Shown one piece after another: positions 51,719 through 61,205 of a stretch of 64,000 nucleotides of DNA (within the stretch, counting starts at the first letter, position 1; each line of letters starts with the position of its first letter). The translations under genes were made by a program, and so were the position numbers. Below the pieces are notes generated by a model. It was given only the letters and a program-made list of their open reading frames with translations, made no database searches and was not told the DNA's origin. This DNA is from Lachnospiraceae bacterium (lineage in GTDB: Bacteria; Bacillota; Clostridia; Lachnospirales; Lachnospiraceae), in contig JAKVNF010000003.1 in assembly GCA_022483465.1 (NCBI GenBank), positions 124,001 through 188,000 of the forward strand, in the 5' to 3' direction.

Positions 51719-52120
51719 ATGACCGACTACGAAAAGCGAATCATTCGGGAACTTAGGATCAAAGGGAAAGGATACAAGGCAATCTCGGCAGAACTGGGGA
51801 TCCCTGTCAGCACAGTGCAATCATTCTGCAAGCGGAACAATTTGAACGGGTCAGGTTCAGGAGACGGAACACGATGCCTGAACTGCGGGAAGCAGATCGT
51901 GCAGAAGCCGGGAGTCAGGAAGATCAAATTCTGCTCTGATAAATGCCGGTGGCATTGGTGGAACACGCACCTTAATGAAGTGCATCGAAAATCATTTCAT
52001 ACATACCAGTGCAAATACTGCGGAAAGACATTCGAAGTATATGGAAACAGGAAACGGAAATATTGCTGCCACAATTGCTATGTACTGGATCGTTTCGGGG
52101 GCGGTGCTGATGAAACATGA
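51719..52120 (+). CDS. HTH and zinc-finger regulator (sigma-70-like annotation)
   Basis: A 133-aa protein. Residues 4-45 form an HTH (YEKRIIRELRIKGKGYKAIS, AELGIPVSTVQSFCKRN). Two Cys4-type zinc units follow (CLNCGKQI...CSDKCRWHW, CKYCGKTF...CCHNCY). Similar proteins are annotated as sigma-70-like and lie before serine recombinase pairs in Clostridia elements. It could regulate, or act as directionality partner for, the recombinases; both are inferred. Confidence 0.7.
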   Translation: MTDYEKRIIRELRIKGKGYKAISAELGIPVSTVQSFCKRNNLNGSGSGDGTRCLNCGKQIVQKPGVRKIKFCSDKCRWHWWNTHLNEVHRKSFHTYQCKYCGKTFEVYGNRKRKYCCHNCYVLDRFGGGADET

Positions 52121-52286
52121 TGAAATGAAACGTACCGCCCAATATGAATCCTCAATGAACATGTTCCGGAAATGGCTGGAAACCGGCCTTATTACGGAGG
52201 ATGAGTACGCCATAATTGATACAAAGATGCAGGCTAAGTACCGGCCAAGATTCGGCAGTTTATTCTCCGATCCATCGTTGCTATAA
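52110..52286 (+). CDS. SHOCT-like small protein, 58 aa
   Basis: MFRKWLETGLITEDEYAIID is SHOCT-like, with the usual Leu and Tyr spacing. It overlaps the preceding gene by 11 bp and precedes the recombinases by 43 bp. This order (zinc regulator, SHOCT protein, recombinases) recurs in Clostridia elements. Confidence 0.7.
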   Translation: MKHDEMKRTAQYESSMNMFRKWLETGLITEDEYAIIDTKMQAKYRPRFGSLFSDPSLL

Positions 52287-52329
52287 GCAAAGCACAGAGC
52301 AAATATGAAACATGGAAAGGAGGCAGAAA

Positions 52330-53607
52330 ATGCCAGAAGTAGTAAAAATCGAAGCCAGAAAGCAGGGCTTCGGAAGGAAGAAACGTGTGGCTGCCTATTG
52401 CCGTGTTTCAAAGGATTCTGAGCGGCTAATGCATTCCGTTGCAAACCAGATCAGCTATTACAGCAGCCTTATCCAGAAGAACCCGGAGTGGGATTACGCC
52501 GGTGTGTATGCGGATGAAGGCATTACCGGAACCGACGCCACGAGGCGCCCCGAGTTCCAGCGGATGATTGCCGACTGCGATGCCGGGAAGATTGACATCA
52601 TCCTTACAAAATCCATCAGCAGGTTTGCCCGGAATACCTTGGACATGCTGAACACGGTCAGGCACCTGAGGGAGCTTGGAATTGAAGTCCGATTTGAAGA
52701 GCAACATATCAACACCCTGAGTGGCGACGGGGAACTGATGCTCACGATTTACGCGTCATTTGCTCAGGAAGAGAGCCGGGGAATGTCGGAAAGCATACAG
52801 TGGTCGAAGAGGAAAACACAGGAAAAAGGTGAGATGACCTGCGGGAGCGTCCCTTACGGGTATAAATACAAAAAGGGCATCGTAAGCATTGCCCCTGAGC
52901 AGGCGAAAGTGGTGGAGATGATATTCCGGGACTTTGCGGAGAATGGACTTACCACCTACCAGATCAGGGATAAGCTGAACGGCCTTGCGATCCCGGGCCA
53001 ACGCGGCGGGAAATGGACATCGACGACAATCTACCGGATGCTGCACAACGAGTTCTACGCCGGGGACCTGCTCCTCGGGAAATATTACTGCACGGATCCC
53101 CTGAAACATGAGAGAAAGAAGAACAAGGGAGAGCGGACCATGTACTATTGCGAGGATGCCCATGAAGCCATTATTGACCGAGAACTCTTTGAGAAGACCA
53201 AGAAGAAATGCGAAGAGAATGCTGAGCTTGGGCGATACGTGAATAGGCGAGTGACAAAAAATTGCTTCAGTGAAAACATAATCTGTCTGGGATGCGGCAG
53301 GTACATGCACCGGGAGATGATTAAACGGAGTAGAGGAACAAAGGCGCCGGTGTGGACCTGCAAAAGAAATGGCGGGAAGTGTGACGTGGCGGCACCGCTG
53401 GAATCAGAACTGGAGGCCCATGCCGCCGAGGCCATCGGGATCCCGGAATTCTCAGAAGAAAAGTACAAAGCTGCAGTCGACCACATGGAAGTTGGGTCAG
53501 ATGATATTTTACACATCTTCCTGAAAGACGGAGAAGAGAGAACCTACCAGCTTCATCGAAGGAGACAGCACACCGGGCGTCCGAAGAAGGAGGGAAGCTA
53601 TGACTAA
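52330..53607 (+). CDS. Large serine recombinase 1
   Basis: A 425-aa recombinase. Catalytic Ser in AAYCRVSKDS near residue 27; LTKSISRFARNTLDML carries the active-site Arg residues. The recombinase domain spans about 170-270 (GYKYKKGIVSIAPEQAKVVE). The zinc ribbon is CLGCGRYMHRE...CKRNGGKC. It lacks a long coiled-coil motif and ends with a basic tail (LHRRRQHTGRPKKEG), shorter than typical integrases. The last 8 bases overlap the second recombinase gene. Start ATG 52330 behind AAAGGAGG. Confidence 0.92.
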   Translation: MPEVVKIEARKQGFGRKKRVAAYCRVSKDSERLMHSVANQISYYSSLIQKNPEWDYAGVYADEGITGTDATRRPEFQRMIADCDAGKIDIILTKSISRFARNTLDMLNTVRHLRELGIEVRFEEQHINTLSGDGELMLTIYASFAQEESRGMSESIQWSKRKTQEKGEMTCGSVPYGYKYKKGIVSIAPEQAKVVEMIFRDFAENGLTTYQIRDKLNGLAIPGQRGGKWTSTTIYRMLHNEFYAGDLLLGKYYCTDPLKHERKKNKGERTMYYCEDAHEAIIDRELFEKTKKKCEENAELGRYVNRRVTKNCFSENIICLGCGRYMHREMIKRSRGTKAPVWTCKRNGGKCDVAAPLESELEAHAAEAIGIPEFSEEKYKAAVDHMEVGSDDILHIFLKDGEERTYQLHRRRQHTGRPKKEGSYD

Positions 53608-55168
53608 GAGAGTTACGGTAATCCCGGCGAAAGTTGACCGGTTTACGGCCCAGCCCCTCAGCAGGAAAACAAAGCGAAGAGTCTGTGGGTACGCAAGGGT
53701 TTCCACCGATCATGACGAACAGCTAACTTCCTACGAGGCGCAGCTGGATTACTACACAAGTTACATCAAAGCCCATGATGACTGGGAATTTGCCGGGATG
53801 TATTCCGATGAAGGAATCAGCGGTACAAACACCAAGCATCGTGCCGGGTTCAATTCCATGGTCCGGGATGCGAAAGCCGGGAAGGTTGACCTGATCCTCA
53901 CAAAGTCGGTCAGCCGCTTCGCACGGAACACGGTCGATTCCCTGACAACTATCCGGGAACTGAAGGAATGCGGGGTTGAGATTTATTTCGAGAAAGAGAA
54001 CATCTGGACAATGGATTCCAAGGGCGAGGTCCTGATCACCATCATGAGCTCACTGGCGCAGGAGGAATCCCGGAGCATTTCTGAGAACGTCGCATGGGGC
54101 AAAAGGAAAGGCATGCGAGACGGGAAGGTAAGCGTCAATTACAAGCGGTTCCTTGGCTATGGAAAAGGAATGCAGATGATCCCGGAAGAAGCGAAAATTG
54201 TAAAGAGCATCTACCGGCTTTACCTTGAAGGATTGTCAGAGCAGGCTATCTGCAACAGGCTCATGGAGAAGGGCATTCTTTCCCCGGGCGGGAAAACAAC
54301 ATGGCACCGGTCACTGATTAAAAGCATCCTCACGAATGAGAAATACAAAGGCTCGGCCCTCCTGCAGAAGACATTCACCGAAGATTTTCTGACGAAGAAG
54401 CACAAGAAGAATAACGGGGAACTTCCGCAGTACTACATCGAGAAAAGCCACGAGGCGATCATTGACCCGGATATTTTCCAGAAAGCGCAGGATGAACGTG
54501 CGAGGAGGAACCAGCGGACCCACCATTACAGCGGGGTGAGCATCTTCTCCTCCAAAATCATCTGTGGGGAATGCGGCCACCCATTCGGTTCAAAAGTCTG
54601 GCATTCGAATGACAAGTACCGTCGGGTCATCTGGCAGTGCAACCAGAAATTCAGGGACAAGGACCATCGGTGCGAAACCCCACACCTTATGGAAGATGAA
54701 ATAATGGAAGCGTTTGTGAAAGCCCTGAACAAGTTCATCGCCGGGAAGGACAATGAGATTGCAGATGCAAAGATGGCTCAGCAGCTGCTCTGTGATACCA
54801 CTGAACTGGAGAAGCAGAAAACCTCATTAGAGAACGAGATGGAAATCGTGAACGAGGCCGCAAAAAAACTGGTGGAGAAGAACGCCCGGGTGACGATGGA
54901 CCAGAACGAATTCCAACAGGAATACGGCGACCTCGAAACCCGGTATCGGAAAGCAGAGGAGCAGATGGCAAAGGTCACCGGAGAGATTGAAACAAAGAAG
55001 CGACGTCGGGATGAATTGGGCCGGGTGATCAGTTTGCTGGAGAAAGCAACCGGCCCGGTGCAGGAGTTTTCGGAACGCCAGTGGGGGGAATTCGTAGACC
55101 ACATGACGGTGTTCACGAAGACAGACATACGGGTGACCATGAAGGATGGGACGGAGATCAGGGTTTAG
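53600..55168 (+). CDS. Large serine recombinase 2, probable integrase
   Basis: A 522-aa recombinase. Catalytic Ser in CGYARVSTDHDEQ near residue 32, LTKSVSRFARNTVDSL with active-site Arg, recombinase domain, zinc ribbon CGECGHPFGS...CETPH, then the coiled coil characteristic of integrases (KQKTSLENEMEIVNEAAKKL and beyond, residues ~395-480). The full domain set suggests this one makes the attP/attB synapse; the first may be a partner. The gene order and overlap imply co-translation. Confidence 0.92.
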   Translation: MTKRVTVIPAKVDRFTAQPLSRKTKRRVCGYARVSTDHDEQLTSYEAQLDYYTSYIKAHDDWEFAGMYSDEGISGTNTKHRAGFNSMVRDAKAGKVDLILTKSVSRFARNTVDSLTTIRELKECGVEIYFEKENIWTMDSKGEVLITIMSSLAQEESRSISENVAWGKRKGMRDGKVSVNYKRFLGYGKGMQMIPEEAKIVKSIYRLYLEGLSEQAICNRLMEKGILSPGGKTTWHRSLIKSILTNEKYKGSALLQKTFTEDFLTKKHKKNNGELPQYYIEKSHEAIIDPDIFQKAQDERARRNQRTHHYSGVSIFSSKIICGECGHPFGSKVWHSNDKYRRVIWQCNQKFRDKDHRCETPHLMEDEIMEAFVKALNKFIAGKDNEIADAKMAQQLLCDTTELEKQKTSLENEMEIVNEAAKKLVEKNARVTMDQNEFQQEYGDLETRYRKAEEQMAKVTGEIETKKRRRDELGRVISLLEKATGPVQEFSERQWGEFVDHMTVFTKTDIRVTMKDGTEIRV

Positions 55169-55231
55169 CTGTAAAGAAGGAGAAAGGGTTTCTGCTGGTG
55201 CGGAGGCCCTTATTTTATTTTTGTGGAGGGA

Positions 55232-55249
55232 ATAACAGAAATCTGTTAT
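55232..55249. promoter_or_regulatory. Perfect palindrome before the helicase cassette
   Basis: ATAACAGA-AA-TCTGTTAT has perfect 8-bp arms and is followed by ATT, overlapping a possible TATATT -10. It is the only strong symmetry in the 204-bp gap 55169-55372 and could be an operator for the cassette. Confidence 0.55.
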
Positions 55250-55372
55250 ATTGGGGAGGAAGAGGTAATGGGCGGGGGCTTCCATTCATATCGAGCACAC
55301 GTTTGCGTGGAGTATGGAGCTGAGGCTCTGTGCGCCACGTTTTATTTTGAAGAGACTTTATGGAGAAGGCAT

Positions 55373-58300
55373 ATGAAACTGGTTATTTATAAAGGCTTTG
55401 ATAAGAATTTCTTAAGTCAGCTTGAAGCTACACCTTTAGTTAACACTTCTATTGATGATAAAAAAGACGTACTCAAATTTGATAAACAGACACGGAAAAA
55501 ACTTGAGATGGGGTTGTTAATGGAGCCAGCATCAGAAGTCTGGATTACTTATGAAGAGTACTCCCTTATAAGAAACCGTGTAGAAGATGCCATAAAAGAA
55601 GACGAGCTTCAAGTAACCATATATAAGAATAATCTTTATCCGGAATGCTATCCTCTTGAGTTTACTGTCTCTCAGGAAATGGCGTTAGAGATTCCACGGG
55701 TATTGAATGGGGATACCTTGGATGTGCCGACTGATGATGTATCCAAGTATTTGGTGGTTTATAACAGCATCGTAGAAGTTGACGGGACGTTTTACGGAAG
55801 CTTCTATAATTTTGAATTTGATTCAGAACAAGCAATTCATGTCTTAGATTATTATCCCGCTGACATTCATATTGGACAATCAGCAAGCAAAACAGATTTT
55901 GATTTATTCATCAATAACGATGTTGATACGTATCTACGGGATCTCCAGCGCATGGAGCGTGATGGTTATCATAAAATTGGGGTAAAAGCAATCGAAGGAG
56001 AAGCCTCTGCTCGAATATTGCATTCATTTCTTGCATATTGTTTATATAACAACATTCAACCCGTTGAATATCATGAGACACTTGAGCAGGACAATGAGCA
56101 GGAAGCGGAACTTATTAGTATTGCCAAAAATGATATCGGGATTCCTAACTTTCAGAGCTTTAGGGAGATCCCGTTTTATGAGAACCCTGATATAAACAAA
56201 AACGTTGTAAAGATATCACAGGGAAAGATTATCCGGGAAATAATAAATCAGGCAGAAAAAGCATTCGACGACGAGCATGGGAACAAATTCAGGGATATTT
56301 TTATTACGGCGTCTACTGGGGCGGGTAAATCTGTAATGTTCCAAGTGCCAGCAGTCTATCTGGCAAAGAAATACCATAAATTAACCATTATAATTGAGCC
56401 TGTAAAGGCCCTTATGCAGGACCAAAAAGAGAAACTTCAGAAGAATGGATATAACCGTGTGGAGGCTTTTAATTCTGACCTGATCACGCAGGTGGAGAAA
56501 GAAGCTGTCCTCGAAAGGATCAAAAACGGAGAAGTTGATCTTTTATACCTGAGCCCGGAGACACTTCTTTCATACTCAATTGAAACAATTATTGGTGACA
56601 GGGAGATAGGTCTGTTAATTGTTGATGAGGCCCATATTGTCACTACATGGGGAGTAGGATTTAGGCCAGACTATTGGTATTTGGGTGGGTATATTAACAG
56701 ACTCCGAAACGAAAGACATTATGGAAAAAAACAAAGTACGAAACTATTTCATTTTCCTATTTGTGCATTTACTGCGACGGCAATAAATGGCGGCATTGAT
56801 GATTCTGTAAGCGATACCATTATCAGCCTTTATATGGAAAACCCTATCAAGTATATAGGGTATGTGAAGCGTAACAATATCGAATTTGACATTACATTAA
56901 AAGAAGAGTCAAAACTTCCGAAGGAAGAGTATGAGATGCGAAAAGCCCGGGATCTGAAGGATCGCGTAAACGGGTGGCTTGCAAATAAAGAGAAAACAAT
57001 AGTTTATTTCCCGTATGCTTCATATGCTGGAGATGCAAAACGAGGAGTAAGAAGCTTTTCTGGTTGTGATTTTGGGTCAAAAGTAGGAATTTATACAGGA
57101 AGAAATCTGGAGGAACTCAGTCAGGAAGTCTTTAACGCAACAAAACACGAAACGTTTGATAAATTTCGCAATGGGACTACTCCTGTAATGTTTGCCACGA
57201 AGGCATTTGGCATGGGAGTAGATGTCGATGATATTAAAAATGTTTATCACTATGCTGCCACTGGTAATCTTAGTGATTATGTGCAGGAGATTGGGAGGGC
57301 AGCAAGAAAGAAAGGCATGACCGGGCATGCTGTCACAGACTATTACTATAATGACCTGAGCTTCATGAATACTTTGTTTGGAATGTCACAGATCAAACAA
57401 TACCAAATAAAAAGAGTACTTGCCGGTGTGTATGAAACCTTCAAAAATAAGAAAGAAAACAGAAGCTTCCTGATTTCCCCGGAATCATTTACATACATTT
57501 TTACAGGCAAGGATGAATCGGCAAAAATAAATAAACTGAAAACATGCTTGTTGATGATAGAGAAGGATTTTACTGAAACTTACTCATTCAAAGTTCTTAT
57601 TTCCCGCCCACAAAGCGTTTTTACAAAAGCGTTTGTTGTAATAGACAAGGAATATGAAGACAAGGTGTTGAATTCAAAATATGGCGGCTGCTTTAAGTTC
57701 ATCACAAAAGGGCGCTATCAGGAGAAGCAGGCAGATGGCTGTATTATAAGTGACATGGGTGATATTTATCTTATTGACCTGAAAACAATATGGGAGAATT
57801 TTCATTCGAATATTTCTTTCCCGGCGTTTAAGTACTGGTATTTCAACAACTATTCGACATCGAAGGATAAGGTTGAAATAATGCCGGGAATTAGAGAACA
57901 CCTCGGACCGAGACAGAAAGTCATTGTAGAAGCCAGAAATGAATTGCTTCTATGTGAAGTGCGAGATGGGATTCTTGATGACTTTGAGTATATAGGGGAT
58001 AAGTTATACGAGACCTATGGAAAAAACTTCTTTACGCTTGATGAATTCGCCAAAACAATTGCACCGCGTTTTGAAAGCAAAGGTGGTCTGGCGCAAGCAA
58101 GAATAATTGCTACAGCACTATTTGGCTTGGTCGATCCGGATTGCCACTGCGTTAAACGTAGGATGAATAGCAGGACTGGAAAGTGGGAGTATCAGTTATC
58201 CAATGGGAACTTCAAGGAATATATGCGAAGGACAATAATTAAATCGCGTCTGATACGGAATTTCCAAAATGAGAAAACATCTTCTTATTCCAGCTATATG

Positions 58301-58975
58301 TCATTGGATGCTAATAGTCAGTCGAGCATTGCGTTGAAACTATTATCAATTTTCAATTACATCACTTATGAGGTGATTGGCGGACAAGAACCTGAAATAT
58401 ACATTCGTTTGAATGATCCCAATAAGGTAAGAAACATAGTATATGGGAACACATATTATTCAAATAAGTATGTGACCAAGGCCAAGAAAAAACATGATCG
58501 GGATGTCGCAATATTGCTCAAATTCTTCAAGGATTTGAAAACAAGTTCGGAACGCTGGGACTTCATTGAGGATTATTTTCTCGGATATGACGTCCTTCAG
58601 GAAGAAAAAGGAATTAATGCTTCAGAGGGAAATATTACTGCTCTTAGCAGAATGATTGACAGGGGACATTCATTCCAGACAACACAGTTTAAGAAGTGGG
58701 CTGATATAGTAACACCTTCTTTCTTTGAAGGTACCGATTTGGCTGATGCAGAACGGATTGCAAGGAGCGGTGTCCCCATTCCTGATTATTTGAGCGTTGA
58801 GTTGAAAAAATCGGAATTAGGGGACCTGATACTTTTCTGCTGGTCGGATAAAAACACACTCGTTTGCGCACAGGATACAGATGATTCAGCGATGAATGCA
58901 TTCATAAAATTTGGATGGCATCCTTTCCGAATTCATGAATTGAATGTAAATGAGCTTAAGGAGGCACTAACATAA
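55373..58975 (+). CDS. RecQ-like SF2 helicase, 1200 aa
   Basis: First gene of a low-GC cassette. Residues 1-280 are an unassigned N-terminal domain. The helicase core has Walker A TASTGAGKSVMFQVPA near 310, VDEAHIVTTWG near 415, CAFTATA, then MFATKAFGMGVDVDD and YVQEIGRAARKKG near 638: RecQ-like. The remaining ~530 residues are unassigned and have no RQC/HRDC I can recognise. The start at 55373 (MKLVIYKGF) has GGAGAAGG; a longer GTG start at 55223 would include low-quality sequence. It ends with a 1-bp stop/start overlap with the NERD-helicase. Defence function is likely from association but is not proven. Confidence 0.82.
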   Translation: MKLVIYKGFDKNFLSQLEATPLVNTSIDDKKDVLKFDKQTRKKLEMGLLMEPASEVWITYEEYSLIRNRVEDAIKEDELQVTIYKNNLYPECYPLEFTVSQEMALEIPRVLNGDTLDVPTDDVSKYLVVYNSIVEVDGTFYGSFYNFEFDSEQAIHVLDYYPADIHIGQSASKTDFDLFINNDVDTYLRDLQRMERDGYHKIGVKAIEGEASARILHSFLAYCLYNNIQPVEYHETLEQDNEQEAELISIAKNDIGIPNFQSFREIPFYENPDINKNVVKISQGKIIREIINQAEKAFDDEHGNKFRDIFITASTGAGKSVMFQVPAVYLAKKYHKLTIIIEPVKALMQDQKEKLQKNGYNRVEAFNSDLITQVEKEAVLERIKNGEVDLLYLSPETLLSYSIETIIGDREIGLLIVDEAHIVTTWGVGFRPDYWYLGGYINRLRNERHYGKKQSTKLFHFPICAFTATAINGGIDDSVSDTIISLYMENPIKYIGYVKRNNIEFDITLKEESKLPKEEYEMRKARDLKDRVNGWLANKEKTIVYFPYASYAGDAKRGVRSFSGCDFGSKVGIYTGRNLEELSQEVFNATKHETFDKFRNGTTPVMFATKAFGMGVDVDDIKNVYHYAATGNLSDYVQEIGRAARKKGMTGHAVTDYYYNDLSFMNTLFGMSQIKQYQIKRVLAGVYETFKNKKENRSFLISPESFTYIFTGKDESAKINKLKTCLLMIEKDFTETYSFKVLISRPQSVFTKAFVVIDKEYEDKVLNSKYGGCFKFITKGRYQEKQADGCIISDMGDIYLIDLKTIWENFHSNISFPAFKYWYFNNYSTSKDKVEIMPGIREHLGPRQKVIVEARNELLLCEVRDGILDDFEYIGDKLYETYGKNFFTLDEFAKTIAPRFESKGGLAQARIIATALFGLVDPDCHCVKRRMNSRTGKWEYQLSNGNFKEYMRRTIIKSRLIRNFQNEKTSSYSSYMSLDANSQSSIALKLLSIFNYITYEVIGGQEPEIYIRLNDPNKVRNIVYGNTYYSNKYVTKAKKKHDRDVAILLKFFKDLKTSSERWDFIEDYFLGYDVLQEEKGINASEGNITALSRMIDRGHSFQTTQFKKWADIVTPSFFEGTDLADAERIARSGVPIPDYLSVELKKSELGDLILFCWSDKNTLVCAQDTDDSAMNAFIKFGWHPFRIHELNVNELKEALT

Positions 58976-60708
58976 TGAAAAATGGTGCCCGCATATACCC
59001 TATTAAAGAATCGACTGATGAAATGCCGATTTCCGAAAGGCTAGTGTACGAGTATCTCGAATCCTTAAGTGATTCCTTTACAATTTTCCATTCAGTTCAG
59101 TGGATCAAACGTGGAAATAAATGGAAGTCAACTTGGAAGGAGAATGACTTTCTTATTTTGAACAAAAAGCTTGGTGCGCTTGTATTGGAGGTAAAGGGAG
59201 GAGATATTCATTATTCCGGGGGAGTATTTCACCAGATCAATACACTAACGGGGGAAGAACAGGAACTATCTGACAAGAAAAGAAACGATCCTTTATCGCA
59301 AGCGATAGATGGCATTTACCATTATAGAAAACTGCTTGATTCTATGAAGAAGGGATTATCTGATAGGTTCCCTGTTGAGGCAGCCGTATGGTTTACAAAT
59401 CCTGTAATTCATGAGGTGATCCCAAATTTCCCGTTAAAATATAGGGAGGCCAGCGGTGCAATTCTCGGCAATGAAGATTTCAAGAAGGGACCGGCAGCCA
59501 TTTATAATGTGTACGATTTCTATAATAATTATGGGAAGGTTAACATTACTGACGATGAATATGATGAGATTATAAAAAGTATAGGAAGTGATTTTGATCT
59601 TGTAAGTGCCCCGGAATATTACAAGGGGCAATTGGACAACGCATTCTTAAAACTCACGAATGAACAGACAGGTTTGCTGGATTACATTTCGGAACAGAGG
59701 TCTGCAACAATACAAGGTGTCGCGGGAACAGGGAAAACGATTGTAGCTAAAGAGGCTGCGAGAAGATTTGGCGCAGAGGGAAGGCAAGTGCTGTACCTCT
59801 GCTTCAATCGTTTTCTATATCTTTACCTGATGCATCGGTATCCATATGAGAATGTGACATACTTGAATATTCATACCTTTATTCAGGTGTATAACCCGGG
59901 AAACAGCAGCGATCTCTCAAAACCAAATGACAGAGCGATTGCGTTGGAGGAGATTGATTGGGATAGCCTTCCGTTTGAAGACGTGGTTATTGATGAAGGG
60001 CAAGATCTTGTTAATGATGAAATAATGTATTTCAAGGAACTCACGGAGTTGAAAGAAGGTCACTTTCTGGTCTTTTATGACAAGAATCAGCTGCTCACTA
60101 CTAATGAAGTCCCGGAATGTATAGAAAAATCGGAATGCAAGCTGTTATTGACCAGAAATTGTAGGAATACATTTGAAATTGCATTAACCTCGTATAACGT
60201 TATTGATACTGAACTTAATCAAAAAACTCAGATGATCCATGGCAAGAAAACTACAATTAGTTTTGCAAAAGGAGACCCGAAACAAATACTGGCGAAATTA
60301 ATTCGTAAGTTCACAAATGAACAGAATGGCTACAATCTTGGAGAAATCGTCATATTGTCATTAAAACCCGAACGGTATTCAATATTAAGCGGAATAACAA
60401 ATATTGATGGAATACCAATTTCAAGAGAAAAATATAACAACACGGTGTTTTTTACCACCGCAAGCAAATTCAAGGGTCTCGAATCAAGAGTCGTTGTAAT
60501 AATTGATATCGATGAGAGTGCATTTAACCGTGAAGATAAAAAGAGGGATTTTTATGTGGCTTGCTCAAGGGCAACACAGAGACTTTCTCTTTTTATAAAT
60601 GGCGATGAGAAAAAAATAAGAAATATTGCTGACTGTATTAACAAAAAACGTTTTGCCACACAGGGGAAAATCGCGATGAAAACCCAGTCGGAGATTTTAG
60701 AACTTTGA
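58975..60708 (+). CDS. NERD-domain SF1 helicase (UvrD-like)
   Basis: A 577-aa protein. Residues 20-140 are a NERD nuclease-like domain (SERLVYEYLES, ENDFLILNKKLGALVLEVKGG; catalytic Asp, Glu and Lys visible). The UvrD-like core follows: Walker A QGVAGTGKTIVA near 247, VIDEGQDLV near 338, LLTRNCRNTFEIA, KFKGLESRVVVII and YVACSRATQRLSLF near 526. Linked to the RecQ-like gene by a stop/start overlap, so the two proteins are made together and may form one complex. NERD-helicase fusions occur in several mobile-element and defence contexts. Confidence 0.87.
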   Translation: MKNGARIYPIKESTDEMPISERLVYEYLESLSDSFTIFHSVQWIKRGNKWKSTWKENDFLILNKKLGALVLEVKGGDIHYSGGVFHQINTLTGEEQELSDKKRNDPLSQAIDGIYHYRKLLDSMKKGLSDRFPVEAAVWFTNPVIHEVIPNFPLKYREASGAILGNEDFKKGPAAIYNVYDFYNNYGKVNITDDEYDEIIKSIGSDFDLVSAPEYYKGQLDNAFLKLTNEQTGLLDYISEQRSATIQGVAGTGKTIVAKEAARRFGAEGRQVLYLCFNRFLYLYLMHRYPYENVTYLNIHTFIQVYNPGNSSDLSKPNDRAIALEEIDWDSLPFEDVVIDEGQDLVNDEIMYFKELTELKEGHFLVFYDKNQLLTTNEVPECIEKSECKLLLTRNCRNTFEIALTSYNVIDTELNQKTQMIHGKKTTISFAKGDPKQILAKLIRKFTNEQNGYNLGEIVILSLKPERYSILSGITNIDGIPISREKYNNTVFFTTASKFKGLESRVVVIIDIDESAFNREDKKRDFYVACSRATQRLSLFINGDEKKIRNIADCINKKRFATQGKIAMKTQSEILEL

Positions 60709-60728
60709 CCCGGCAAGGAGCCTTTAGA

Positions 60729-61103
60729 ATGAATAATTATGAAAGAACATGTGATATGGTAAATGCCTATGTTAAGGAGCATGGGCGTAAAACCGAAATG
60801 GGCCGTGGAGAATTTATAGAATGGGTTCATGAAAAATATGAAAACATATCAGTTGAGAAAAACAATTTATACCCCACAGACATCAGTTTCAATCTTTATA
60901 ACAATGGGCTAAAAGATTTCCCGGGTCCTTGTCTTTGCCTCATGTATGTATTTGAAAACGACAAATTCAGACTTGTAGGGACAGACTATAGACCCACTTG
61001 CAATGTTATTCAGTATAAGGGAAGAAGAAATGAGCAGGTGGTCGGGAAATGGAATAATGGGATTTTTTCCTTTTTACCGACACCCATTCCCACCGAAAAA
61101 TGA
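60729..61103 (+). CDS. Hypothetical third cassette protein, 124 aa
   Basis: Start ATG 60729 behind AAGGAG. A small mixed protein (NYERTCDMVNAYVKEHGRKT, TDISFNLYNNGLKDFPGPCL, CNVIQYKGRRNEQVVGKWN). No catalytic motif. The stop of the NERD-helicase is 20 bp upstream, so it is probably part of the same operon. It could be a regulatory or sensing subunit; this is only position-based. It ends 76 bp before the crossover dinucleotide. Confidence 0.65.
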   Translation: MNNYERTCDMVNAYVKEHGRKTEMGRGEFIEWVHEKYENISVEKNNLYPTDISFNLYNNGLKDFPGPCLCLMYVFENDKFRLVGTDYRPTCNVIQYKGRRNEQVVGKWNNGIFSFLPTPIPTEK

Positions 61104-61154
61104 ACTGAGAGAGTTCGTGTGCGAGGTTACGAAAACCGGAATGTACGTTAACAC

Positions 61155-61205
61155 TGTATCACTATCGACGTCCCGATCGAGGGTGTGGACATCCGGGAGG
61201 TGAAC
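61155..61205 (+). other. attR: attR: right prophage-host junction
   Basis: The phage arm TGTATCACTATCGACGTCCC (61155-61174) continues GATC, then GA at 61179-61180, then host GGGTGTGGACATCC. The arm mirrors 1323-1346 at 19 of 24 positions. The attP can be written as arm, GA, inverse arm. Joining attL and attR host halves gives CTACAACGAGGGTGTGGAC, reading YNEGVD. Confidence 0.87.

Noticed and set aside
55223-55372. Longer N-terminus for the RecQ-like protein (GTG at 55223)
   Set aside because: The added 50 residues look non-coding and cover the palindrome; ATG at 55373 has a proper Shine-Dalgarno sequence.
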